This document shows positions 1-5,122 of a DNA stretch of 5,330 nt, piece by piece (the stretch's first letter is position 1; each line of letters starts with the position of its first letter). A program made the translations under genes and the position numbers. The notes under the pieces are model-generated. The model saw only the letters and a list, made by a program, of their open reading frames with translations, had not been told where the DNA came from and made no database searches. Source of the DNA: Anaerolineaceae bacterium (lineage in GTDB: Bacteria > Chloroflexota > Anaerolineae > Anaerolineales > Anaerolineaceae); contig JAGOIM010000113.1 of assembly GCA_017995665.1 (NCBI GenBank), positions 1-5,330 on the forward strand, in the 5' to 3' direction.

Positions 1-16
1 AAGTTCTTCAAGCATT

Positions 17-45
17 TTCGCATTATAACATCAGCATGGTACAAT
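17..45 (+). promoter_or_regulatory. Candidate sigma-70 type promoter with extended -10 for the M50 protease gene
   Basis: TTCGCA at 17-22 matches the -35 consensus TTGACA at four of six positions. It is followed after exactly 17 bases by TACAAT at 40-45, which matches the -10 consensus at five of six. A TG pair at 37-38 lies one base before the -10, forming an extended -10 element. Transcription would begin near 52 and give a leader of about 34 bases. This is pattern matching by eye. An alternative is near-leaderless transcription from the AT-rich TATTTA at 74-79, seven bases before the ATG, but that has no matching -35. Confidence 0.45.
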
Positions 46-55
46 TTCTGCGGAA

Positions 56-74
56 AGCGGTGCAGCACACCGCT
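56..74 (+). other. Perfect 7-bp hairpin in the leader of the M50 protease gene
   Basis: AGCGGTG at 56-62 and CACCGCT at 68-74 are exact reverse complements around a 5-base loop, CAGCA. The hairpin ends only 11 bases before the ATG at 86, between the candidate promoter and the start codon. The downstream bases ATTTATT are T-rich but not a clean T tract, so it could be a weak terminator of a gene left of the window. It could equally be a structured 5' leader element affecting translation of a gene that lacks a Shine-Dalgarno sequence. The sequence does not decide between these. Confidence 0.4.
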
Positions 75-85
75 ATTTATTAATT

Positions 86-727
86 ATGAACTTTGATTTT
101 CAAACGCTCTTTGCCCGAATGATCACGCTGGTAATTGCTTTTACCATTCACGAGTTTTCGCATGCCTGGGTTGCGACCAAACTGGGCGACACAACTGCCC
201 AGGATGCCGGCAGGCTGACCCTCAACCCGCTCAAACACCTGGACCCATTCGGCACTCTTCTTTTGATGGTTGCCGGCTTTGGCTGGGCAAAACCGGTACC
301 AATCAACCCCTATCGCCTCCAGCGAAATAATAAAGCCGGGGTTGTCTTGGTTTCAATTGCCGGCCCCATTTCAAACTTGCTGCTTGCCCTGCTCGGTGCA
401 ATTGTCGTTCATCTTTTGCGAAACTTCTTGCCAGGTGCGACGCTGGCGAATTTGAATTTCTTGTCTTATTTTCTGGCTGTTTTCATTTCTACGAATATTA
501 TCTTAGCGCTTTTCAACATGCTGCCAATCCCCCCGCTCGACGGCGAAAAAGTACTCAACTTTTTGCTGCCCGCCAAGTGGCAAGGCGCAATTGAACCTTT
601 CCGAAGATATGGCTCGCTAATTATCCTTGCACTTTTCGTTTTGGGACCCAGTTTTGGTTTAAATATTTTCGAATGGCTGATTGGCAAACCGGCAAACGCA
701 ATTTTTAACTTCATCCTCGGTTTTTAG
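86..727 (+). CDS. Site-2 protease family (peptidase M50) intramembrane zinc metalloprotease
   Basis: This 213-residue polytopic membrane protein is of the M50B type, a family that cuts substrates within or next to the membrane using zinc. The HExxH motif is HEFSH at residues 22-26 inside the first hydrophobic segment: H22 and H26 bind zinc and E23 is the catalytic base. The third ligand is D152 in NMLPIPPLDG (144-153), the family's conserved second motif. A GPISN segment at 93-97 fits the conserved glycine-asparagine turn seen in YwhC-like members. Hydrophobic stretches lie near 8-30, 55-70, 86-111, 126-148 and 175-195. No PDZ or CBS domain is present, so this is the minimal form of the family; its length is typical. 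The start at ATG 86 sits just before the first membrane segment, but there is no Shine-Dalgarno sequence (upstream is TATTTATTAATT). The next gene starts 5 bases after the stop. The substrate cannot be told from the sequence. The family call is secure; the role is unknown. Confidence 0.93.
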   Translation: MNFDFQTLFARMITLVIAFTIHEFSHAWVATKLGDTTAQDAGRLTLNPLKHLDPFGTLLLMVAGFGWAKPVPINPYRLQRNNKAGVVLVSIAGPISNLLLALLGAIVVHLLRNFLPGATLANLNFLSYFLAVFISTNIILALFNMLPIPPLDGEKVLNFLLPAKWQGAIEPFRRYGSLIILALFVLGPSFGLNIFEWLIGKPANAIFNFILGF

Positions 728-732
728 GGCAA

Positions 733-1014
733 ATGGCTTACTATTGCTATCTGCTGCTATGTGCAAACGGAGCATATTACACCGGTTGGACCACCGACCC
801 AATCCGACGCTTGAAGCAACACAACAGCGGACATGGCGCCCGATACACGCGCATGAATGGTCCCTGTGAGTTGGTTTATGTCGAAGAAATGCCCGACCAT
901 CTCTCCGCCCTAAAGCGCGAAATTGAAATCAAAAAATATCGCCCAATCAAGAAGAAGGCTTTGGTCGAAAATTCTCTCCTCAATATCCTGCCTGTCATTG
1001 TTGAAAACCGTTGA
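733..1014 (+). CDS. GIY-YIG domain protein, UPF0213/YhbQ-like putative nuclease
   Basis: This 93-residue protein is a single GIY-YIG nuclease domain, the usual size for the UPF0213/YhbQ group. Visible landmarks are YLLLC at 6-10 (the degenerate GIY strand), YYTGWT at 15-20 (the YIG strand), and R25-R26 in DPIRRLKQHNSG (22-33). ARYTR at 36-40 and ELVYVEE at 46-52 follow, with the metal-binding glutamate probably E63 in ALKREIEIKK (59-68). Members are small DNA-processing proteins related to the nuclease domain of SLX1 and UvrC. Activity has been shown for only some relatives, so nuclease function here is inferred. The ATG lies 5 bases after the M50 stop, with a weak AGGG (726-729) overlapping that stop codon as the only ribosome-binding signal; translational coupling is likely. 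Tail residues 80-93 fall outside the core fold. The neighbourhood gives no clue to a specific substrate. Confidence 0.9.
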   Translation: MAYYCYLLLCANGAYYTGWTTDPIRRLKQHNSGHGARYTRMNGPCELVYVEEMPDHLSALKREIEIKKYRPIKKKALVENSLLNILPVIVENR

Positions 1015-1062
1015 ATCCCCCAGTTTTGATTGTATTTTCCGAATAATAATTCTTCCATAAGG

Positions 1063-1068
1063 TATACT
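1063..1068 (+). promoter_or_regulatory. Candidate -10 element before the membrane coiled-coil gene
   Basis: TATACT at 1063-1068 matches the TATAAT consensus at five of six positions and lies in the 90-base gap between the GIY-YIG gene and the next start codon, about 37 bases before the ATG at 1105. No good -35 hexamer sits at the usual 16-18 base spacing: TTCCGA at 1037-1042 is 20 bases away and only a partial match. The location is sensible for a promoter driving the coiled-coil and beta-glucosidase pair, but the support is only moderate. Confidence 0.35.
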
Positions 1069-1095
1069 AATATTAACAACCCTCAAACCAATATC

Positions 1096-1100
1096 GGAGG
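1096..1100 (+). promoter_or_regulatory. Strong Shine-Dalgarno site that fixes the start of the coiled-coil gene at 1105
   Basis: GGAGG at 1096-1100 lies four bases before ATG 1105. The frame is open upstream to an ATG at 1030, but that start has no Shine-Dalgarno sequence, would place the candidate -10 element inside the gene, and adds a polar N-terminus (rich in N and T) before the hydrophobic signal-like segment. The start at 1105 is therefore preferred. It is the only textbook ribosome binding site among the plus-strand genes here. Confidence 0.8.
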
Positions 1101-1104
1101 AACT

Positions 1105-2265
1105 ATGTCTGGCATCTTGTTTAACTTAGCTTTCACCCTTCACCCCGCCCTCTTTGCACAAACCACCGAGACGGCCCCGATTAACTGGGTCAAATTAGCA
1201 ATTGGGATTGTCCTAATCCTCGGGCTAATCGCCTTGATAATCTGGCTGCTCACCAACGGCAAACTTGCCCATTGGGCTACGTCTGGCATCCAACGCATTA
1301 AATACGCCTTGCAAATTTCACGATTCGGGAATGAAATCAAGCAATCTAATAAAACAAAAAAAACACTACTGGACGAACTCGGTCAAAAAGCCTGGGAAGC
1401 TCGAATTTCTGACCCGGCTTATGCACAGGAATGGGCCAATCTTGAAACACTCGAAGAGCAAATCGCTTCGATTACAAGTTTTTCTCAAAGCTTGCAAGAA
1501 CAAGCCAGCCAGCTCAACCAGCAACACGAAGATCTGAGCCGCGTCTTTGACGACCAACTGGCAGAAAAATATAAACTACGCAAGGACACCGAGAGCAAAC
1601 TCAAACAAGCCCAGGCGGAACTTTATCGCCTCGAAAGTGATATCGAAGCCCTGGCAAACCAGAAAGCCAGTCTGCAACGCGAAATCAAAAGCACCCGCAG
1701 CGACCGTATCAATGCCGAAAGCTCCGACGAACCGGACAGGTCTGAAATTTTATCCGCATTAAACCTTCGTCTGGACGATTTGGTGGCAAAATTGCTTTCG
1801 GTCAGCAACGAAGAACCGGAATTAGCCGGACGCATCCCCGCTTTCCAGTCCGAAGTGATTAGCCTGAATTCAAGCTTGACTGAACTCGATCAGCAAATCC
1901 GTCAGATTGAAGGGCAAAAAGCCCAGGAACTGGAACCGCTTGAAAAACAAATGGATTCACTCGAAAAACAGGTAAAACAAAAGGCGAATGAAGTCAAAGA
2001 GACGGAAAATAAAATGGAACCGCTGATTAACGATCTCGGCAAACGGGTTGACGAAGCCCGCCCGGCTTCCGAAGTCTTACAAGATGCTTACAATTCTCTC
2101 GATGCCAGCCAGCAAGAAATTGTTGATGCAACCAGTCAACGAGAAGAAACGAACATCAATATCCAAAACCTCGACTCAGCCGCAGCCCGCAATTTTTACC
2201 TCTTTGTCATCGGCGGATTGTTAATTATTGTGCTTGGGATTTTGTTGATTACCGGTGTTTTGTAG
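1105..2265 (+). CDS. Uncharacterised membrane protein with a long coiled coil anchored at both ends
   Basis: I do not recognise this 386-residue protein as a named family. Residues 1-18 are hydrophobic and end in ALFAQ, resembling a signal peptide with an A-x-A-like cleavage site. A clear membrane helix follows at about 29-49 (LAIGIVLILGLIALIIWLL). Residues from about 76 to 358 are highly charged and rich in E, Q, K, L and A with heptad-like leucine and isoleucine spacing, as in LYRLESDIEALANQKASL (173-190) and LEKQMDSLEKQVKQ (279-292). Breaks near prolines 210, 238, 245, 278 and 306 suggest several helical segments. A second membrane helix ends the protein (364-386). K53, R64, K66 and R73 just after the first helix and R362 just before the last favour a cytoplasmic coiled coil by the positive-inside rule. 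I see no cysteine in the protein. Its stop is 8 bases before the GH3 start, so the two are probably cotranscribed. A scaffold, spacer or envelope role is possible, but no function can be assigned. Confidence 0.85.
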   Translation: MSGILFNLAFTLHPALFAQTTETAPINWVKLAIGIVLILGLIALIIWLLTNGKLAHWATSGIQRIKYALQISRFGNEIKQSNKTKKTLLDELGQKAWEARISDPAYAQEWANLETLEEQIASITSFSQSLQEQASQLNQQHEDLSRVFDDQLAEKYKLRKDTESKLKQAQAELYRLESDIEALANQKASLQREIKSTRSDRINAESSDEPDRSEILSALNLRLDDLVAKLLSVSNEEPELAGRIPAFQSEVISLNSSLTELDQQIRQIEGQKAQELEPLEKQMDSLEKQVKQKANEVKETENKMEPLINDLGKRVDEARPASEVLQDAYNSLDASQQEIVDATSQREETNINIQNLDSAAARNFYLFVIGGLLIIVLGILLITGVL

Positions 2266-2273
2266 AGAAAAAG

Positions 2274-4685
2274 ATGAATACTAAGGAATTGCTTAACCAA
2301 CTGACCGAAGAAGAAAAATGCACAATGGGATCCGGAGCGGATAACTGGCGCAGTGAGGCTATTCCGCGTTTAGAGATTCCCTCGATTCTCTTCCAAGATG
2401 GGCCCCACGGTTTGCGCAAACAAACCAGTTCCGGCGATGCTTTGGGACTGAATTCAAGCATCCCGGCAAGCTGTTTCCCGACAGCTTCGATTAGTGCTTG
2501 TTCTTTTGACCCGGAACTGCTCTCTGAAATGGGAAGGGCTTTGGGACAGGAAGCCCTGGAACAAGAGATCGATGTGCTTTTGGGTCCGGGCGTAAACATC
2601 AAACGCAGTCCGCTTTGTGGTCGCAATTTTGAATATTTCGCAGAAGACCCCCTGCTCAGTGGCGAGTTGGCAGCCGCTTACGTCAACGGTGTGCAGTCGC
2701 AGGGCGTTGGAACCAGTTTGAAACATTTTGCGGCGAATAGTCAGGAGACCGCCCGATTGATTAGCAATTCACAGGTGGACGAACGCACCTTACGCGAGAT
2801 TTATCTAAAAGCCTTCGAGATTGCGGTGCGCAAAGCCCAACCCTGGACGATAATGCCCTCATATAACCGAGTGAACGGAAGCTATGCTTGCCAAAACGAG
2901 CAACTCTTAAGCAAAATTGCCCGGGATGAGTGGGGCTTTGAAGGGCTATTCATCAGTGACTGGGGCGCGGTAGAAAATCGCATTGAAGCTGTCGAGGCCG
3001 GTTTGGATCTGGAGATGCCATCGAGCGGAGGCTATCGCGACAATGAATTGTTGCAAGCTCTGAAGAACGGAAAAGTTAAGCCCGAATCTGTTGATAGGGC
3101 TGTAATGAAATTGTTGACTCTGGGTGAAAAATGCCATCAAGCTAAAGCCAAACCCGGCAAAGAAATTTATGACGAAAACCACAAACTTGCCCGAAAAATT
3201 CTGACCGAGTCTGCGGTTTTGTTGGCAAACAATGACCATCTTTTGCCTTTGGCTGCTGACGCGGACGTCTTAGTTGTCGGAGAGTTAGCAGAAAATCCGC
3301 ACTACCAAGGCTCCGGTAGCAGTCGGGTTAACCCCACAAGGCTGGTCAGCTTAAAGGAAGCAGTCAAAAAGCAAGGTCTAAATTGGGAATTTGAAGCAGG
3401 CTATCAGATTGAGGAAGGAAAGCCGAACCAAGCCCTGATTGATGATGCTTGCATGGCTGCCAAAAGCAAAAAGGCGGTAATTGTCGTGGCTGGTTTGACC
3501 GAAGTCGACGAGATGGAAGGTTTCGACCGTGAGCACCACAAATTGCAAGCCTCCCAAAACGAACTAATCCGTCAGCTTGCTTTGCTTAACCCAAACCTCA
3601 TTGTCGTTTTGCAAGGTGGCGGGGTGATGGAATTACCCTGGTTTGACCAAGTGAAATCAGTTCTCTTTGTTGGTTTAGGCGGACAAGCGAGTGGAGAAGC
3701 CACGCTCGACTTGCTCTTGGGTCTGAAAAACCCCAGCGGCAAATTGGCAGAAAGCTGGCCTTTGAGCCTTGATGACAGCCCTGCTTTCCATAGTTATGGA
3801 CAGCGTTACAACACACCTTATCTTGAAAGCATTTTCGTCGGTTACCGTTACTATGAAACTGCCGGGCAGCCTGTGCGCTTCCCCTTTGGTTATGGTTTAT
3901 CCTACAGCGAATTTGAATTTTCTGAACTTCGCTCCTCACTGAAGGAATTGCGAGCCGGCGAAAGCCTGAAATTAAAATTCAAACTCGAAAATGTTGGCAA
4001 ACTTGCCGGTAAGGAAGTTGTTCAAGTCTATATCGGTGCTCCGGAAAGCAAACTTTTCCGCCCGGTCAAAGAGCTAAAAGCCTTCAAAAAGGTCAGCCTC
4101 GAAGCCAGAGAGAGCAAAGAAGTTGAGATTGAACTCAAGTTTGAAGATTTTGCAATCTGGAATGTTGATTCACATTCCTGGGATGTTGAGCAAGGCAACT
4201 ATGAAATATGGCTTGGCAACAGCAGCGCCAACTTGCCCTTGAAAGCTGAGGTTAATTTGCATGGCTTTGAAGCAACAAGCACCAAGAGCCTCAACCCCCA
4301 ATATTTCAACTTAGCGCTTACTAAAAACAACTTCAATCTTGAAGAATTCGAGAAATTGCCCGGTTCGCGTTCAGTTCAAGAAAGCAAGCCCAAGCCCGGC
4401 AACTTTGATCTCAACTCAAGTCTTTTGGATGCACAGCCATTCTGGATAGGCAGGCAAATTATCAAATTTGCAAAAAAATTCTCCGGCAATCTGGTTGATG
4501 AGTCGACTGACAGTGACGGAAATACACAGCGACTGGTGGAAGCATCCCTTATGGAAGCGCCCTTGCGCTCCTTCGTGATGGGCGGTGTGCCAATGGCGGT
4601 TTCTCTTGGCATGGTGGACCTGCTCAATTGGCGCATTTTTAGAGGTTTGTGGAAGATTTTTAAGGCTTTGGTGTTAAAGAAATAG
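2274..4685 (+). CDS. Glycoside hydrolase family 3 beta-glucosidase (intracellular)
   Basis: This 803-residue GH3 enzyme would release glucose or related sugars from the non-reducing ends of beta-linked oligosaccharides or glycosides with a retaining mechanism. The N-terminal TIM-barrel domain (about 1-290) carries QDGPHGLR (41-48), GRNFEYFAEDP (116-126), KHFAANSQE (150-158) and SDWGAV (228-233), where D229 is the catalytic nucleophile. The alpha/beta sandwich domain (about 300-545) holds VDEMEGFDR (411-419), where the acid/base glutamate is expected (E413 or E415), and ends with FPFGYGLSYSEF (536-547). A fibronectin III-like domain spans about 550-660. The remaining residues, to 803, form a linker and a tail with APLRSFVMGG (762-771) and a final hydrophobic, basic segment. 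It resembles the MPLR-type C-terminal extension of some Firmicute and bifidobacterial GH3 enzymes. There is no signal peptide and no PA14 insert, so it should act in the cytoplasm on imported substrate. The start at ATG 2274 has only a weak purine-rich GAGAAAAAG upstream and is 8 bases after the preceding stop. Exact substrate specificity is not readable. Confidence 0.95.
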   Translation: MNTKELLNQLTEEEKCTMGSGADNWRSEAIPRLEIPSILFQDGPHGLRKQTSSGDALGLNSSIPASCFPTASISACSFDPELLSEMGRALGQEALEQEIDVLLGPGVNIKRSPLCGRNFEYFAEDPLLSGELAAAYVNGVQSQGVGTSLKHFAANSQETARLISNSQVDERTLREIYLKAFEIAVRKAQPWTIMPSYNRVNGSYACQNEQLLSKIARDEWGFEGLFISDWGAVENRIEAVEAGLDLEMPSSGGYRDNELLQALKNGKVKPESVDRAVMKLLTLGEKCHQAKAKPGKEIYDENHKLARKILTESAVLLANNDHLLPLAADADVLVVGELAENPHYQGSGSSRVNPTRLVSLKEAVKKQGLNWEFEAGYQIEEGKPNQALIDDACMAAKSKKAVIVVAGLTEVDEMEGFDREHHKLQASQNELIRQLALLNPNLIVVLQGGGVMELPWFDQVKSVLFVGLGGQASGEATLDLLLGLKNPSGKLAESWPLSLDDSPAFHSYGQRYNTPYLESIFVGYRYYETAGQPVRFPFGYGLSYSEFEFSELRSSLKELRAGESLKLKFKLENVGKLAGKEVVQVYIGAPESKLFRPVKELKAFKKVSLEARESKEVEIELKFEDFAIWNVDSHSWDVEQGNYEIWLGNSSANLPLKAEVNLHGFEATSTKSLNPQYFNLALTKNNFNLEEFEKLPGSRSVQESKPKPGNFDLNSSLLDAQPFWIGRQIIKFAKKFSGNLVDESTDSDGNTQRLVEASLMEAPLRSFVMGGVPMAVSLGMVDLLNWRIFRGLWKIFKALVLKK

Positions 4686-4722
4686 AATAGGTGATGCGAT
4701 AATTTAAATTTATATGAACCAG

Positions 4723-4825
4723 AAATGCAGGCGGGCATCGTGCCCGAACGAAGTGAGTGGTATTGAAAGGGCGCAAAGTAAGCCAATTTCAATGTTCGAA
4801 GCCCTTTCAACCACGCCCTACATTT
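4723..4825. repeat. Degenerate REP-like or MITE-like palindromic module with near-inverted ends
   Basis: The ends AAATGCAGG (4723-4731) and CCTACATTT (4817-4825) are inverted repeats with one mismatch (8 of 9). Inside, CGGGCA (4732-4737) and TGCCCG (4741-4746) form a perfect 6-bp hairpin with a 3-base loop right after the GCAG head. Further in, TTGAAAGGGC (4763-4772) pairs exactly with GCCCTTTCAA (4801-4810). GTGG (4757-4760) pairs with CCAC (4811-4814) across a 2-base bulge, making a 14-bp stem with a 28-base loop. ATTGAAA (4762-4768) can instead pair with TTTCAAT (4787-4793), giving an alternative fold. The right end reads GCCCTAC, i.e. a GTAG head on the minus strand, as in the neighbouring REP-like doublet. 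Copy number elsewhere in the genome is unknown. Confidence 0.55.
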
Positions 4826-4832
4826 GATTAAA

Positions 4833-4911
4833 GTAGGCCGGCTTGGGCTTTTCAAGCCGGCAAGATCCTGGCAAATTATTAAGCCGGATTCAAAAACAGA
4901 ATCCGGCCTAC
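4833..4911. repeat. Inverted pair of REP-like elements (GTAG-hairpin ... hairpin-CTAC)
   Basis: GTAG (4833-4836) is followed directly by a perfect hairpin: GCCGGCTTG (4837-4845), a 7-base loop, CAAGCCGGC (4853-4861). After a 21-base spacer comes a second perfect hairpin of identical geometry, GCCGGATTC (4883-4891), a 7-base loop, GAATCCGGC (4899-4907), followed directly by CTAC (4908-4911), the reverse complement of GTAG. The outer 9 bases, GTAGGCCGG and CCGGCCTAC, are also exact inverted repeats. A GTAG (GTRG) head abutting a palindrome is the known hallmark of repetitive extragenic palindromes mobilised by RAYT transposases (TnpA-REP, Y1 HUH family), and inverted doublets are their usual unit. 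Position between convergent genes also fits. TTAA occurs on both sides (4828-4831 and 4914-4917), possibly by chance. No RAYT gene is in the window. Confidence 0.7.
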
Positions 4912-4935
4912 AGTTAAGTCAGGAATTATCCAAAC

Positions 4936-5043
4936 CTAAATTTTCTTTTCAATCTCATACAATGCTAAGGCGATGAAATCATCAACGCTCATGGTGCCGG
5001 GGTTATCTCCCCTGAGTTTCTCAATTTAGTGTCCTGAAAACAT
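4936..5043 (-). pseudogene. Possible tiny gene interrupted by an in-frame stop
   Basis: On the minus strand an ATG (5043-5041) follows a good ribosome binding site, GAGG (5054-5051) with a 7-base spacer. The frame reads MFSGH, then TAA (5028-5026), then continues open as IEKLRGDNPGTMSVDDFI and on through ALALYEIEKKI to a TAG at 4938-4936. Without the TAA this would be a 35-codon gene; a single C-to-T change from CAA would create the stop. The downstream part looks protein-like but could also start at the internal ATG 4992, which has no well-placed ribosome binding site. A minus-strand promoter-like pair lies just upstream. The frame crosses one arm of the 83-base inverted repeat. It may be a decayed small gene, the leftover C-terminus of a larger one, or chance. 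I do not recognise the peptide. Confidence 0.25.
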
Positions 5044-5093
5044 TTCTTTTCCTCGTTGAAAATAGATTGTTTCAGCAAAATGAGAAACTCAGG
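5011..5093. repeat. 83-base element with perfect 13-bp inverted repeat ends
   Basis: CCTGAGTTTCTCA (5011-5023) and TGAGAAACTCAGG (5081-5093) are exact reverse complements. Pairing continues inward after an A-A mismatch: TTT/AAA (5025-5027 with 5077-5079), CTGAAA/TTTCAG (5034-5039 with 5070-5075), CA/TG (5041-5042 with 5068-5069, after one bulged A), and TTTTC/GAAAA (5047-5051 with 5058-5062) closing a 6-base loop. About 29 base pairs form over 83 bases, so either strand's RNA could make a long imperfect hairpin. I see no flanking target-site duplication. It may be a small non-autonomous element (MITE) or a structured RNA downstream of dtd. On the minus strand the ribosome binding site and start codon of the tiny frame lie in the inner part of this hairpin. 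Confidence 0.7.
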
Positions 5094-5094
5094 T

Positions 5095-5122
5095 TCTATA
5101 TACTATATTCCTAAGCTTCCAA
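5095..5122 (-). promoter_or_regulatory. Weak promoter-like pair at the 3' end of dtd, reading leftward
   Basis: On the minus strand TTGGAA (5122-5117) matches the -35 consensus at four of six positions. It is followed after 16 bases by TATAGA (5100-5095), four of six with the -10. A second -10-like TATAGT lies at 5107-5102. It would drive transcription through the 83-base inverted repeat and the tiny interrupted frame. The surrounding sequence is AT-rich, so chance matches are likely and support is weak. Confidence 0.2.

Larger units (their letters stand above)
4686..5110. other. Convergent intergenic region, palindrome-rich, no convincing intact gene
   Basis: This 425-base gap separates the 3' ends of the GH3 gene (plus) and dtd (minus). 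The first 35 bases are AT-rich and include the palindrome AATTTAAATT (4701-4710), which has no GC stem and is not a terminator. Three structured blocks follow: a degenerate palindromic module (4723-4825), a REP-like inverted doublet (4833-4911) and an 83-base inverted repeat (5011-5093). A short broken minus-strand reading frame spans 4936-5043. None of the hairpins is followed by a clean T tract, so I call no intrinsic terminator, although the stems could end or stabilise either convergent transcript. Confidence 0.8.

Noticed and set aside
1030..1104. Upstream ATG extending the coiled-coil protein by 25 residues
   Set aside because: It has no ribosome binding site, adds a polar N-terminus before the signal-like segment, and would bury the -10-like TATACT; the GGAGG at 1096-1100 points to ATG 1105.
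3598..3939. Minus-strand open frame of 113 codons inside the GH3 gene
   Set aside because: It is antisense to conserved GH3 sequence and has no recognisable domain or ribosome binding context.
4376..4855. Minus-strand open frame of 159 codons overlapping the GH3 end and the first palindromic module
   Set aside because: Most of it is antisense to the well-supported GH3 coding region, and its start lies inside repeat sequence; the translation shows no recognisable domain.
4837..4907. Pair of hairpins as intrinsic terminators for the convergent genes
   Set aside because: Stems are strong but neither is followed by a T tract on the relevant strand; the GTAG/CTAC heads fit REP elements better, although termination as a side effect is possible.
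4723..5093. CRISPR array or tRNA-like structure in the intergenic region
   Set aside because: There are no regularly spaced direct repeats with unique spacers; the palindromes differ in sequence and are arranged as inverted pairs, and no cloverleaf can be drawn.
5011..5110. Insertion of the 83-base element into a longer gene following dtd
   Set aside because: Joining the flanks with the element removed gives a TAG within a few codons upstream, and dtd ends only 17 bases away, so there is no room for a longer interrupted gene there.
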